Source: Nocardiopsis sp. YSL2 | GTDB taxonomy: Bacteria; Actinomycetota; Actinomycetes; Streptosporangiales; Streptosporangiaceae | Assembly (NCBI RefSeq): GCF_030555055.1 | Contig: NZ_JAMOAO010000001.1 | Location: 2,108,001-2,172,000 of the forward strand | Direction of reading: 5' to 3' | DNA: 64,000 nt | Part shown: piece by piece, positions 8,598 to 18,184 of the stretch | Position numbering within the stretch: the stretch's first letter is position 1 | Layout: the number at the start of each line of letters is the position of its first letter | Notes under the pieces: model-generated | Seen by the model: only the letters and a program-made list of their open reading frames with translations | What the model was told of the DNA's origin: nothing | The model's database searches: none | Program-made: the position numbers and the translations under genes

Positions 8598-9563
8598 ATG
8601 ACGACCACGGACGCGCCTGAGGCGGCCCCACGGCCGCCCGCGGGCCGGCGCCGGATCGGTGACACCGCCTTCGCCGGGCTCGCCCAGGCCTCGGGCCTGC
8701 TGATCCTCGCGATCCTCGCCGGAGTCGCCGCGTTCCTGATCATCCAGGCCTGGCCCTCCCTGGCCGCGAACACGGCGAACTTCCTCACGTCGGACGTGTG
8801 GGAGGCCAACGACCGGGAGTCGCCCGCCTTCGGCGTCGGCATGCTGGCGTTCGGCACGGTTCTGGCCGCCGCCATCGCCCTGGCCCTGGCCACTCCCGTC
8901 GCCATCGGGATCGCGCTGTTCATCGTCTACTACGCCCCGCGCAAGCTCGCGTCCCTGCTCGGGTACCTGGTGGACCTGCTCGCCGCGATCCCCAGCGTCG
9001 TCTACGGCCTGTGGGGCATCGGCTTCCTGGCCCCGCAGCTCGTCCCCGTCTACCAGGGGCTGGCCGAGCACCTGGGCTGGATCCCGCTCTTCGCCGGGCC
9101 CGCCTCCACCTCCGCGCGCACCATGCTCACCGCCGGCATCGTCCTCGCGGTGATGATCCTGCCGATCATCACCGCGATGTCGCGCGACGTCTTCCACCAG
9201 GTGCCCCAGGGGCACCGCGAGGCCGCCCTGGCGATGGGCGCGACGCGCTGGGAGATGATCCGGCTGGCCGTCCTGCCGTTCGGCAAGTCGGGGATCGTCG
9301 GCGGCGCGATGCTCGGCATGGGGCGCGCGCTCGGCGAGACCATGGCCGTGGCCATGATCCTGTCGCCCTCGCTGATGATGTCCTTCCACCTGTTGCAGAG
9401 CGGCAACCAGACCATCGCCGCGCACATCGCCCTCCAGTACCCGGAGGCGACCGGGTACGGGGTGTCCGCGCTGATCGCCGCGGGCCTGGTCCTGTTCGCG
9501 ATCACCCTGGCCGTCAACATGGGCGCGCGCTACATCGTGGCGCGGGGCAGCAAGGAGTCCTGA
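8598..9563 (+). CDS. pstC: Phosphate ABC transporter permease PstC
   Basis: 321-residue inner-membrane permease with about six transmembrane segments (first at about 30-55). The EAA loop that contacts the ATPase is readable as EAALAMGATRWEMIRLAVLP; MGRALGETMAVAMILS is typical of PstC. Start ATG 8598 is chosen over the open upstream frame because it gives the family N-terminus. The stop overlaps the pstA start (TGATG). First gene of pstCAB, under a PHO box; pstS is absent upstream. Confidence 0.93.
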   Translation: MTTTDAPEAAPRPPAGRRRIGDTAFAGLAQASGLLILAILAGVAAFLIIQAWPSLAANTANFLTSDVWEANDRESPAFGVGMLAFGTVLAAAIALALATPVAIGIALFIVYYAPRKLASLLGYLVDLLAAIPSVVYGLWGIGFLAPQLVPVYQGLAEHLGWIPLFAGPASTSARTMLTAGIVLAVMILPIITAMSRDVFHQVPQGHREAALAMGATRWEMIRLAVLPFGKSGIVGGAMLGMGRALGETMAVAMILSPSLMMSFHLLQSGNQTIAAHIALQYPEATGYGVSALIAAGLVLFAITLAVNMGARYIVARGSKES

Positions 9564-10642
9564 TGAGCACGACGACCACGCAGCCCCCCGAGCCCGAGGC
9601 GAGCCGGGCCGTGCTCGAGCTCCGCCGCGGCGCCCTTCCGCGCCGCTTCCCCGCCGTCCTGCTGGCGTCCACCGCCGCGGTCGTCGCGGGGGTCCTCCTG
9701 GCCTTCGCCTCCTTCGGGTTCGCCCTGTGGGCGACGCTCACCGCCGCGGCCTACACCGCCATCGTCGTGACCGCGTCCGCGCGGGTGGAGGGCGGCCGCA
9801 AGGCCACCGACCGGCTGGTCACCGCCCTGGTCTACGGGTGCTTCCTGCTGGCCATGCTGCCGCTGGTGTCGGTCCTGTGGACCGTGACGCGGAACGGCAT
9901 GGCGCGGTTCGACGCCTACTTCCTCACCGTGTCGATGAACGGCGTCCTGCCGAGCATGGACGCGGGCGGCGTCTACCACGCGATCGTCGGCACGCTGGCG
10001 ATCACCGGCATGGCCACGCTCATCGCGGTGCCCGTCGGCGTGATGAGCGCCGTCTACCTCGTCGAGTACGCCGAGGGCCGGATGAAGCGCGTCATCACGT
10101 TCTTCGTCGACGTCATGACCGGTATCCCGTCCATCGTCGCCGGACTGTTCGTCGTGGCGCTGTGGATGATGCTGTTCGGCCCGGGCCACACCAACGGCGC
10201 GGCGGGCGCGATCTCGCTGTCCGTGCTGATGATCCCCGTGGTGGTGCGCTCCAGCGAGGAGATGCTGCGGCTGGTCCCCCGGGACCTGCGCGAGGCCTCC
10301 TACGCCCTGGGCGTGCCCAAGTGGCGCACGATCACCAAGGTGGTGCTGCCCACGTCCGCCGCGGGCCTGACCACCGGAATCATGCTCGCCATCGCGCGCG
10401 TTATCGGTGAGACGGCGCCGTTGGTCCTCACCGCGGGCTCCTCGGCGGTGTCGATCAACTGGAACCTGTTCGACGGCCAGATGATGAGTCTCCCGGTCTT
10501 CATCTACTCCCAGGTGCGCATGGGCGACGCCGTCAACTACGAGAGGGCCTGGGGCGCCGCGCTGACCCTGATCCTGACGGTCATGCTGCTGTTCTTCCTG
10601 GCCCGCCTCATCGGCCGACTGTTCGCGCCCAAGTCCCGCTGA
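9563..10642 (+). CDS. pstA: Phosphate ABC transporter permease PstA
   Basis: 359-residue permease partner of PstC. The EAA loop is [20 protein letters not shown], followed by [15 protein letters not shown], characteristic of PstA. The N-terminal 100 residues hold two extra hydrophobic segments before the core six-helix domain. AAGGAG lies about six bases before the ATG, inside the pstC end, and the start shares one base with the pstC stop, so the two are coupled. Confidence 0.93.
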   Translation: MSTTTTQPPEPEASRAVLELRRGALPRRFPAVLLASTAAVVAGVLLAFASFGFALWATLTAAAYTAIVVTASARVEGGRKATDRLVTALVYGCFLLAMLPLVSVLWTVTRNGMARFDAYFLTVSMNGVLPSMDAGGVYHAIVGTLAITGMATLIAVPVGVMSAVYLVEYAEGRMKRVITFFVDVMTGIPSIVAGLFVVALWMMLFGPGHTNGAAGAISLSVLMIPVVVRSSEEMLRLVPRDLREASYALGVPKWRTITKVVLPTSAAGLTTGIMLAIARVIGETAPLVLTAGSSAVSINWNLFDGQMMSLPVFIYSQVRMGDAVNYERAWGAALTLILTVMLLFFLARLIGRLFAPKSR

Positions 10643-10692
10643 CCACCGCCCACGCTCCGCGCGCGGCACCTGAACTCACGAGGAACCATCCA

Positions 10693-11472
10693 GTGGCGAA
10701 AAGAATCGACGTCTCCGGCCTCCACGTCTACTACGGCGACTTCCTCGCCGTCGAGGACGTGTCGATGACCATCGAACCGCGATCGGTGACGGCGTTCATC
10801 GGCTCGTCCGGCTGCGGCAAGTCCACCTTCCTGCGCACGCTCAACCGGATGCACGAGGTCACCCCGGGGGCTCGCGCCGAGGGCAAGGTGCTCCTGGACG
10901 ACCTGGACATCTACGGCCCCGACGTGGACCCGGTGATGGTCCGCAGCGAGGTCGGCATGGTCTTCCAGAAGGCCAACCCGTTCCCGACGATGTCCATCTA
11001 CGACAACGTCATCGCCGGCGCCAGGCTCAACAACAAGCGGATGAGCAAGGCGCAGGCCGACGACCTGGTCGAGAGCTCGCTGCGGGGCGCGAACCTGTGG
11101 GAGGAGGTCAAGGAGCGGCTGAACAAGCCCGGTGCCGGACTGTCCGGCGGTCAGCAGCAGCGCCTGTGCATCGCCCGCGCCACGGCGGTCAAGCCGTCGG
11201 TGCTGCTGATGGACGAGCCCTGCTCGGCCCTGGACCCGATCTCGACGCTGGCGATCGAGGACCTCATCCACCAGCTGAAGGAGGACTACACGATCGTCAT
11301 CGTCACGCACAACATGCAGCAGGCGGCGCGTGTGTCCGACCGCACGGCCTTCTTCAACCTCTCTGCGCCGGGCAAGCCCGGCCGGCTCATCGAGATGGGC
11401 GAGACGAACCAGATGTTCACCCGCCCGGAGCAGAAGGAGACCGAGAACTACATCACCGGCCGCTTCGGGTAG
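10693..11472 (+). CDS. pstB: Phosphate ABC transporter ATP-binding protein PstB
   Basis: 259-residue ATPase that drives PstCA. Walker [10 protein letters not shown] (37-45), signature LSGGQQQR (150-157), Walker B VLLMDEP (170-176) and the switch His in VTHNMQQA are all intact; [16 protein letters not shown] is a PstB hallmark. The GTG start follows ACGAGGAACC about nine bases upstream. No phoU follows directly; the DUF47 gene at 13387 is the nearest phosphate-related gene. Confidence 0.95.
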   Translation: MAKRIDVSGLHVYYGDFLAVEDVSMTIEPRSVTAFIGSSGCGKSTFLRTLNRMHEVTPGARAEGKVLLDDLDIYGPDVDPVMVRSEVGMVFQKANPFPTMSIYDNVIAGARLNNKRMSKAQADDLVESSLRGANLWEEVKERLNKPGAGLSGGQQQRLCIARATAVKPSVLLMDEPCSALDPISTLAIEDLIHQLKEDYTIVIVTHNMQQAARVSDRTAFFNLSAPGKPGRLIEMGETNQMFTRPEQKETENYITGRFG

Positions 11473-11596
11473 AGACGGGTGTGCGGCCGGTGACGGGGGC
11501 CGCTTCGGATCAGCCCTGTTCAGAGCCCTGAGCCCGAGGTGAGACGGAGCCCGTGTTCCGGTAGGTTCGGAAGGATCGAACCGTGAGGAGCTCCCC

Positions 11597-12559
11597 ATGC
11601 CCGTGCCCCTGGTGATCGACACCGACACCGCCCAGGACGACTGCGTCGCCCTCCTGGTGGGACTGCTGGACCCCGCGGCGGACCTGCGCGCCGTCACCAT
11701 GGTCGCCGGGAACGTGGGCTTCGACCAGCAGGTGCGCAACGCCTTCCTCACGCTCAACGTGGCGGGACGCGGTGTCCCGGTCCACCTCGGCTGCCGCGCG
11801 CCGCTCATGCGCCCCTGGGTGAGCGCGGAGAACGTCCACGGAGACGGCTCCGGCGGACTGCGCATGGACCAGACCGGGCTGGAGCCCGAAGCCGAGCACG
11901 CGGTGGACACGCTGATCCGCCTGGCCGCGGAGCGGCCGGGCGAGCTGTCGATCGTGGCGATCGGCCCGCTGACCAACATCGCGATGGCCGCGGCCAAGGA
12001 CCCCGCCTTCGTCCGCAACGTCGGCGCTCTCTACGTGATGGGCGGGTCCAACAACGCGCGCGGCAACATCACGGCCGCCGCGGAGTTCAACTTCTACGTC
12101 GACCCCGAGGCCGCCAAGGCCGTCTTCGCGGCGGGCTTCGAGATCACGGTGATCCCGTGGGACCCGCTCACGCTGCGCGACGCGGTGTTCGGCCAGGAGC
12201 GGCTGGACGGGATCGCCGCCCTGGGCACGCCGCTGTCCGACTTCTTCACGCGGGTGTGCGCACCCACGCTGGAGTTCGACCGCAGTGTGGGCATCGACGG
12301 GACCACCCATCCCGACTCCCTCACCGCCGCCGTGCTGCTCCACCCCGAGCTGGTCCTGCGGACCGGCCGCTACCACGTGGACGTGGAGACCGCGGGCGAG
12401 CTGACCCGCGGCTACTCCGCGATGTCGTGGGGCGTGCACGGTCTGGAGCCGAACGCCACGGTGGTGGAGGCGGTCGACGCGGAGGCCTTCCACGCCTACC
12501 TCAAGGGCCTTCTGGCCACCCCCACCACCCCGGCCCGGGAGATCACCCACGCCCCCTGA
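11597..12559 (+). CDS. Inosine/uridine-preferring nucleoside hydrolase
   Basis: 320 residues. Hydrolyses the N-glycosidic bond of nucleosides to base and ribose in the cytoplasm. The calcium-binding cluster DTDTAQDD (8-15) matches the family DTDxxxDD; the central AIGPLTNIAMA and VMGGSNNARGN, and a late Asp/His region, are also present. Substrate preference cannot be assigned. It begins with ATG after GTGAGGAG and stands apart from pstB by 124 bases. It is convergent with the GIDE-domain gene. Confidence 0.88.
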   Translation: MPVPLVIDTDTAQDDCVALLVGLLDPAADLRAVTMVAGNVGFDQQVRNAFLTLNVAGRGVPVHLGCRAPLMRPWVSAENVHGDGSGGLRMDQTGLEPEAEHAVDTLIRLAAERPGELSIVAIGPLTNIAMAAAKDPAFVRNVGALYVMGGSNNARGNITAAAEFNFYVDPEAAKAVFAAGFEITVIPWDPLTLRDAVFGQERLDGIAALGTPLSDFFTRVCAPTLEFDRSVGIDGTTHPDSLTAAVLLHPELVLRTGRYHVDVETAGELTRGYSAMSWGVHGLEPNATVVEAVDAEAFHAYLKGLLATPTTPAREITHAP

Positions 12560-12576
12560 CGGGTGCGCCCCGGGCG

Positions 12577-13365
12577 TCAGTAGAAGGCCGTGACGGCGCC
12601 GACCGCCAGAAGGACCGCCCCGGTCGCGGTGAAGACACCTGCGAGCGCACGGAAGGCCCGTCGTCTACCGTCCTCCTCGCGTAGGAGCTGATCCCTGGAC
12701 CTGGCGGACATGACGAACGGCCCCCCGTCGGCCGGGGCGCTGATCACGAGCGGCTCCTCGGCCTCGGCACTGACCTCACCATGAACGAACAGCCTGGTAC
12801 CGGCACGAACCACCCACTCCTCCTCCCGGTGGCCGTGCGTGCGTTCGCCGTACCGAAGGACCTCCTGGACAGAGGTCAGCCCCTCTGCGGGCGGCACCGC
12901 CACGTATCGGTCGACCGCTTTCTCAGCACCCTCGACGGCATGGCCGGCCGGCCGGATCACCAGTCGCCCCGTATCGTCCTCCAGAAGAAAGGCGGCGTCC
13001 GTGGTCTGCAGGGCCACCGTCGTCATTCCGGCTTCGATCGGGTTCCAGCCGTGCAGTTCCGCGTCCGCCCTCACTTTGAGGAACGTCTCGGTGACCTTGT
13101 GCTTGTGCCAAACGCACTCGATCCGGCCGTGTTCTGAGGTGAGCGTCCCGTCCTCGTGTGACCGCACCACGCCGGTCACCCCACACCGCTGCCGGAAGAC
13201 CCGACGTCCCTCTGCCCACGACTCCCGGCGCGACTCCACCAGCTCCGCGACGGTCGAGGGGCCGGTCGTCCTCAACAGGCGGACCCGGAGGTCCGCCCGT
13301 CTCGCCAGGTACCAGCACACACCGCTTGGCATCAGTACGACCAGCCCCACCGCGATCCAGATCAT
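12577..13365 (-). CDS. GIDE-domain membrane protein
   Basis: 262 residues with one hydrophobic segment at each end (about 2-20 and 240-261). The middle resembles the GIDE domain known from eukaryotic E3 ligases of the MUL1 type: an early TG(V) strand, the CVWHKHKVTE segment and a late EEWVVRAGTRLFVHGEVS segment. No RING finger is present, as is usual for bacterial members, whose role is unknown. The gene follows DUF47 by 21 bases and is probably cotranscribed with it. Assignment rests on pattern memory. Confidence 0.65.
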   Translation of the reverse strand: MIWIAVGLVVLMPSGVCWYLARRADLRVRLLRTTGPSTVAELVESRRESWAEGRRVFRQRCGVTGVVRSHEDGTLTSEHGRIECVWHKHKVTETFLKVRADAELHGWNPIEAGMTTVALQTTDAAFLLEDDTGRLVIRPAGHAVEGAEKAVDRYVAVPPAEGLTSVQEVLRYGERTHGHREEEWVVRAGTRLFVHGEVSAEAEEPLVISAPADGGPFVMSARSRDQLLREEDGRRRAFRALAGVFTATGAVLLAVGAVTAFY

Positions 13366-13386
13366 GGTGTCTCCGATCGCGGGAGG

Positions 13387-14004
13387 TCAGCTGTTCTTGA
13401 CGACGATCGTCTCGACGGTGTTGGCGACGTGCTCGAAGGCGTCGGCGGCCGTCTCCAGCTCCTCGATGACGTCCTTGAGCTTGAGCACGGTCAGCGCGTC
13501 GTACTCTCCGCCGAACAGGCGGGCCAGGAGCTTGCGGTAGATGCGGTCGGCCTGGTTCTCCAGCTGGTTGATCTCGATCCAGTACCGGGTGAGGTCCTGG
13601 AGGGTCCGGAGCCGGGGCATCGCCTCGGCCGTGAGCTCGGCGGCGCGTTCGAGCACCTCGATCTGGTCGATGATGCCCTTGGGCAACCGCTCCAGCCCGT
13701 ACAGCCCGATCAGGTCGACGGCGGCCTCCATGGAGTCCATGACGTCGTCCAGGTTCGAGGCGAGGCGGTAGATGTCCTCCCGGTGGATGGGAGGTGCCGA
13801 GCTCTTGTTGAGCCGACGCATGATGGCGTGGGTCGCGTCATCGCCCGCGTGCTCGCAGGCTCGCATCTTCTCGGTGATGGCCTCTCGGTCGGCCCCGTCG
13901 CTCATCAGCTCCACCAGCAGGCGGGCCGCGATGACCAGGTTGTTCGCCGAGTCGGTGAACATCTCGTAGTAACTGTCATCACGCGGGCGCAAGCGCAGGC
14001 GCAC
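13387..14004 (-). CDS. DUF47 (PhoU-like) phosphate transport accessory protein
   Basis: 205-residue all-helical protein of the DUF47 family, distant relatives of PhoU that usually pair with the low-affinity phosphate transporter Pit. AEHAGDDATHAIMRRLN and IYRLASNLDDVMDSMEAAVDL carry the family metal-binding acidic/His pattern. The GTG start at 14004 (VRLRLRPRDDSYYEMF) follows GGGAGA and aligns with Streptomyces homologues; an ATG at 14091 would add unrelated residues. No pit gene is next to it; the downstream partner is the GIDE-domain gene. Confidence 0.9.
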   Translation of the reverse strand: MRLRLRPRDDSYYEMFTDSANNLVIAARLLVELMSDGADREAITEKMRACEHAGDDATHAIMRRLNKSSAPPIHREDIYRLASNLDDVMDSMEAAVDLIGLYGLERLPKGIIDQIEVLERAAELTAEAMPRLRTLQDLTRYWIEINQLENQADRIYRKLLARLFGGEYDALTVLKLKDVIEELETAADAFEHVANTVETIVVKNS

Positions 14005-14500
14005 GTCGTTCTCCCGATGGTGCGGTGGTCTTCCTTGGTGGATGTTAAGGGCGCTGACCAGCTGGACCAGCTCGACAGCACGAGGCGGCACGGCTTCTAC
14101 CCCGAGGGGGAACGGGGCACTCCGCGCCGGGTCACCCCTTGTTCATCTGTCGATGTCCGTGCGCGGAACTCGATGGCACACGGGTTCCATCGCAATCCTC
14201 CCAATCTCAACAACACCGGGACGCTTCGGGACGCTACCGTCTCGCGCCCGCGCTGGCCACCGGTGCGCTGAGACAGGAATCACCCAATCGTGCGGACAAG
14301 GTAGGACCGGTCGGCACGATCCGCCCGATGTCCACCTTCGGTCCATTCACTCGCAATGACAAGTCCCAGTCGAGTTAACCCGATCGTTCGCGGCCCGTGA
14401 TCCTGGACACCACTCCACCTGCGAAGGCCGTTTCCGTGACCGCGCCGACCACGAGGCGGGGTGAGAGACGCCACTCCGCCAGGCGGCCTAGAGTTCCCCC
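14005..14500 (+). other. Intergenic region between DUF47 and SCP2-like genes
   Basis: 496 bases between divergent genes. A candidate two-unit PHO box lies at 14130-14151. TAGAGT at 14489-14494 is six bases before the SCP2-like ATG and could be the -10 of a leaderless transcript. Nothing else is supported. Confidence 0.5.
14130..14151 (+). promoter_or_regulatory. Candidate PHO box upstream of DUF47 gene
   Basis: GGTCACCCCTT followed directly by GTTCATCTGTC: two 11-base units that fit the PhoP core. They sit about 126 bases upstream of the DUF47 start, in opposite orientation to that gene. The match to the unit pattern is seen; the role in phosphate control of DUF47 is inferred. Confidence 0.5.
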
Positions 14501-15055
14501 ATGGCCTCCCGTCACTCACCACCGCCCGAGGACGGCTCCGCGGCGGAGCGGACCCCCAACGGGCGCCTCCGGCGCGGTACGCCCTCCGGGATGACCGCGA
14601 GCGCGGTGCGCCGCCTGCGCACCGCCCTGGACGACCAGCTCGACGCGCTCGGCGAACCGCCCTTCCAGGGCGGGGACGAGGAGGCCGCGGCCGCCTGCGC
14701 CCTGGCCGTGCTGCGCTCCCCCGAGCCCCTGCGGCCCGCGGTCAAGGCCGCCGTGCGCGCCACCCTGGCCGTCCTCGCCGACCGTGCTCCCGGTAACAGC
14801 CTGGAGGTCCGCGTGCCGCCGTACGGAGCCGTCCAGGCGGTCGAGGGACCCCGGCACACGCGGGGGACGCCGCCCGGCGTCGTGGAGACCGATCCCCCGA
14901 CGTGGCTGCGGTTGGCGACCGGCCGGACCACCTGGGACGAGGCCCTCTCCGAGCACCGCGTCCAGGCCAGCGGAGCCCGCTCCGACCTGTCCGAACTCCT
15001 CCCTTTATGGTCGGATCATCCCCCGGGTGGTCCCGACCCGGGGACCAGGCACTAA
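14501..15055 (+). CDS. SCP2 sterol-carrier-like protein upstream of purF
   Basis: 184 residues. Resembles the small sterol-carrier (SCP2)-fold proteins encoded before purF in many actinobacteria: RPAVKAAVRATLAVLADRAPGNSLEVRVPPYGAVQ and PPTWLRLATGRTTWDEAL, the latter typical of SCP2 C-terminal regions. The ligand is unknown. Its stop is three bases before the purF GTG, so the two are probably cotranscribed. Confidence 0.7.
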   Translation: MASRHSPPPEDGSAAERTPNGRLRRGTPSGMTASAVRRLRTALDDQLDALGEPPFQGGDEEAAAACALAVLRSPEPLRPAVKAAVRATLAVLADRAPGNSLEVRVPPYGAVQAVEGPRHTRGTPPGVVETDPPTWLRLATGRTTWDEALSEHRVQASGARSDLSELLPLWSDHPPGGPDPGTRH

Positions 15056-15058
15056 GCT

Positions 15059-16558
15059 GTGGGTGTGTCGTACTCCGACGGCCGGCTCTCCATGGACCAC
15101 GATCCGCTCGAACGCGGCCCGCAGGACGCCTGCGGTGTATTCGGTGTCTGGGCTCCCGGCGAAGAAGTCAGCAAGCTCACCTACTTCGGCCTCTACGCGC
15201 TGCAACACCGCGGTCAGGAATCCGCGGGCATCGCACTGAGCGACGGGGAAAGGATCGTCGTCTACAAGGACATGGGACTCGTCTCCCAGGTCTTCAACGA
15301 GGCGACCCTGGACTCCCTGCGCGGCGACCTCGCGATCGGCCACTGCCGCTACTCCACGACCGGTTCGCCGGTGTGGGAGAACGCGCAGCCCACCTTCTAC
15401 TCCGCGCGAGAGGGGGGTCTGGCGCTCGGCCACAACGGCAACCTGATCAACACGCCCGAACTGGCCGCCATGCTGCCGGACTCGCGCCGAGGCGCCACCA
15501 CGGACACCGAGGTGCTCACCAACCTGCTGGCGGACTACGCCAACGGCGAGGGACGCAGCATGGAGCAGGCGGCCCGCGAGCTCCTGCCCAAGGTCCAGGG
15601 GGCCTTCTCCCTGGTGTTCATGGACGAGCACACCCTCTACGCCGCGCGCGACCCGCAGGGCATCCGCCCGTTCGTGCTGGGCCGCCTGGGCGAGACCTCC
15701 GGAGCCGGCGGCTGGGTCGTCGCCAGCGAGACCGCCGCCCTGGACATCGTGGGCGCGACCATGGTCCGCGAGATCGAGCCGGGTGAGCTGCTCACCATCG
15801 ACGAGCGCGGTGTGCGCTCGCAGCGCTTCGCCCCCGCCCAGCGCAAGGGCTGCCTGTTCGAGTACGTCTACCTCGCACGCCCCGACACCACCATCGCCGG
15901 GCGCAACGTCAACTCCACCCGGGTGGAGGTCGGCCGCCGCCTGGCCAAGCAGCACCCGGTGGAAGCCGACCTGGTCATCCCCGTGCCCGAGTCCGGCACT
16001 CCCGCCGCGGTCGGCTACGCCGAGGCCAGCGGCATCCCGTTCGCCCAGGGCCTGGTGAAGAACTCCTACGTCGGACGCACCTTCATCCAGCCCAGCCAGA
16101 CCCTGCGCCAGCTGGGCATCCGGCTCAAGCTGAACCCGCTGCGCGAGGTCATCCAGGGCCGCCGCCTGGTGGTCGTGGACGACTCGATCGTGCGCGGCAA
16201 CACCCAGCGCGCCCTGGTGCGGATGCTGCGCGACGCGGGGGCCGCCGAGGTGCACGTGCGCATCTCCAGCCCGCCCGTCCTGTGGCCCTGCTACTACGGC
16301 ATCGACTTCGCCACCCGGGCCGAGCTCATCGCCGCGAACCTGTCCGTGGACGAGATCGCGGAGTCGGTGAACGCCGACTCCCTGGCCTACGTGGACCTGG
16401 ACGAGCTCATCGCCGCCTCCGAGGTGCCCAAGAACGAGCTCTGCCGGGCCTGCTTCGACGGCGTGTACCCGATCGAGGTCGACGCCGACTCCCGGGGCAA
16501 GTTCCTGCTGGAGAAGTCCTGCGGCACGCCCAAGGACGCGAAGCTGGCCACCAAGTAA
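15059..16558 (+). CDS. purF: Amidophosphoribosyltransferase
   Basis: Converts PRPP and glutamine to phosphoribosylamine, the first step of purine synthesis. 499 residues. The short propeptide ends before Cys25 (DACGVFGVWAP), the glutaminase nucleophile after processing; the PRPP loop VVVDDSIVRGNT lies near 370. Cysteines in CLFEYVYLAR, LWPCYYGIDF and ELCRACFDG match the iron-sulfur ligands of the Bacillus-type enzyme. The start codon is uncertain between GTG 15059 and GTG 15065. The purM gene follows after 118 bases. Confidence 0.95.
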   Translation: MGVSYSDGRLSMDHDPLERGPQDACGVFGVWAPGEEVSKLTYFGLYALQHRGQESAGIALSDGERIVVYKDMGLVSQVFNEATLDSLRGDLAIGHCRYSTTGSPVWENAQPTFYSAREGGLALGHNGNLINTPELAAMLPDSRRGATTDTEVLTNLLADYANGEGRSMEQAARELLPKVQGAFSLVFMDEHTLYAARDPQGIRPFVLGRLGETSGAGGWVVASETAALDIVGATMVREIEPGELLTIDERGVRSQRFAPAQRKGCLFEYVYLARPDTTIAGRNVNSTRVEVGRRLAKQHPVEADLVIPVPESGTPAAVGYAEASGIPFAQGLVKNSYVGRTFIQPSQTLRQLGIRLKLNPLREVIQGRRLVVVDDSIVRGNTQRALVRMLRDAGAAEVHVRISSPPVLWPCYYGIDFATRAELIAANLSVDEIAESVNADSLAYVDLDELIAASEVPKNELCRACFDGVYPIEVDADSRGKFLLEKSCGTPKDAKLATK

Positions 16559-16676
16559 CGAGCCGTGCGGCGGAGCGGCGCGCGACGCCGGTCCGCCGCG
16601 TCCGGGCTCCGGCGTGCCCTGGGAGGGGAGCACCGGGCCCGTACCACCACCCGAACACAGCACGAGGAGAACTCGC

Positions 16677-17741
16677 GTGGCAGCCGACAGCACAGGGGCG
16701 ACGGGCGCGTACGCGGCCGCGGGCGTCGACATCGCCGCCGGTGAGCGCGCCGTCGACTTGATGAAGCGCCATGTCGCGCGGACCCGACGGCCCGAACAGG
16801 TCACCGACGCCAGCGGCTTCGCCGGCCTGTTCCGCCTGGACACGGCCAAGTACAAGGACCCCGTCCTGGCGACCTCCACCGACGGCGTGGGCACCAAGGT
16901 GATGCTCGCCCAGACGATGGACAAGCACGACACCATCGGCATCGACCTGGTGGGGATGGTCGTCGACGACCTCGTCGTCAGCGGCGCCGAACCGCTGTTC
17001 ATGACCGACTACGTGGCCTGCGGGTCCGTCGTCCCCGAGCGGATCGCCGAGATCGTCGGCGGGATCGCGGAGGGCTGCGCCCAGGCCGGCTGCGCGCTGA
17101 TCGGCGGCGAGACCGCCGAGCACCCGGGCGCGATGGAGCCGGACGAGTACGACCTGGCGGGCGCCGGCACCGGTGTGGTGGAGGGCGACGCCATCCTGGG
17201 ACCGGACCGGGTACGCGAGGGCGACGCGGTCATCGCGATGGCCTCGTCGGGACCGCACTCCAACGGCTACTCACTGATCCGCCACATCGTGGACCGGGCC
17301 GGGCTCGACCTGCACGCGCACGTCCCCGAGTTGGACGGTGTCCTGGGCGAGGTCCTGCTCACGCCGACCCGCGTGTACGCCAAGGACTGCGTGGCCCTCA
17401 CCGCGGAGGTGGAGGTGCACGCCTACTCGCACGTGACCGGCGGCGGCCTGGCCGCGAACCTGTCGCGTTCCCTGCCCGACCACGTGGACGCGCGTCTGGA
17501 CCGCTCGACCTGGACGCCGGCTCCCGTGTTCCGCTACATGGCGGAGCAGGGGAACGTGGCCCGCGAGGACATGGAGGCCACCTTCAACATGGGCGTGGGG
17601 ATGGTGGCGGTCGTCGCGGCGGACGACGCCGAACGCGCCCTGTCCGTGCTCGCCGATCGCGGTGTCACCGCGTGGCGGCTCGGAGAGGTGGTGCCCGGTG
17701 CCGGCCAGGCGAACCTGACCGGCGACCACCCCGACGCGTGA
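16677..17741 (+). CDS. purM: Phosphoribosylformylglycinamidine cyclo-ligase (AIR synthetase)
   Basis: ATP-dependent ring closure of FGAM to AIR in purine synthesis. 354 residues, family length. STDGVGTKVMLA, GIDLVGMVVDDLVVSGAEPLF, IGGETAEHPG and the late HVTGGGLAANLSR are all PurM motifs. The GTG start follows ACGAGGAGA. It pairs with purF and ends before a strong hairpin shared with the convergent DUF3073 gene. Confidence 0.96.
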   Translation: MAADSTGATGAYAAAGVDIAAGERAVDLMKRHVARTRRPEQVTDASGFAGLFRLDTAKYKDPVLATSTDGVGTKVMLAQTMDKHDTIGIDLVGMVVDDLVVSGAEPLFMTDYVACGSVVPERIAEIVGGIAEGCAQAGCALIGGETAEHPGAMEPDEYDLAGAGTGVVEGDAILGPDRVREGDAVIAMASSGPHSNGYSLIRHIVDRAGLDLHAHVPELDGVLGEVLLTPTRVYAKDCVALTAEVEVHAYSHVTGGGLAANLSRSLPDHVDARLDRSTWTPAPVFRYMAEQGNVAREDMEATFNMGVGMVAVVAADDAERALSVLADRGVTAWRLGEVVPGAGQANLTGDHPDA

Positions 17742-17821
17742 CGAAGCACGACGCCGGACGCGTCCGCTGTGGACGCCCCTCCCTCCATCGTGCCCAGGGC
17801 GCACTGGTGGGAGGCGCGAAC

Positions 17822-17861
17822 ATAGCCGGTGCGAACCACTCGCGTGGTTCGCACCGGCTAT
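17822..17861 (+). terminator. Bidirectional hairpin terminator, purM / DUF3073
   Basis: Perfect inverted repeat: an 18-base-pair stem with a four-base TCGC loop (arms 17822-17839 and 17844-17861) between convergent genes. It has no T-run, as is common in actinobacteria. Confidence 0.85.
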
Positions 17862-17956
17862 ATCCACCTGCTTGCCGCTGTCTCGGGTGAGTCAGCGGGT
17901 GTCACAGGTCAGCGGTTGTTGTCCGAGCGACCTGTCCAGTACCCGACCGACGGCTG

Positions 17957-18184
17957 CTACTTGTCGGAATCCGAGTACTTGTCGGCTAGATCCGCGTAAC
18001 GGTCGACCAGATCGTCCTGAGGATCTCCATAGGAGTCGTCCGGACCCGACGGCCCGGAGGGAGACCCCTCGTCCTCAGCGACACCCAGCTCCGACCGCAG
18101 CCGATCAAGGTCGGTCCCGCCGGAGCTGTACTTGAGCTTCCGGGCGACCTTCTGCTGCTTGGCCTTGGCTCGGCCGCGCCCCAT
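17957..18184 (-). CDS. DUF3073 family protein
   Basis: 75-residue basic-then-acidic protein beginning MGRGRAKAKQQKVARKLKY, the conserved DUF3073 start, then an acidic tail rich in Asp/Tyr. Such proteins are encoded next to purM across actinobacteria; function unknown. The very basic N-terminus suggests nucleic-acid binding, which is only an inference. The original Streptomyces neighbourhood has a valine dehydrogenase next to it, not seen here. Confidence 0.88.
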   Translation of the reverse strand: MGRGRAKAKQQKVARKLKYSSGGTDLDRLRSELGVAEDEGSPSGPSGPDDSYGDPQDDLVDRYADLADKYSDSDK

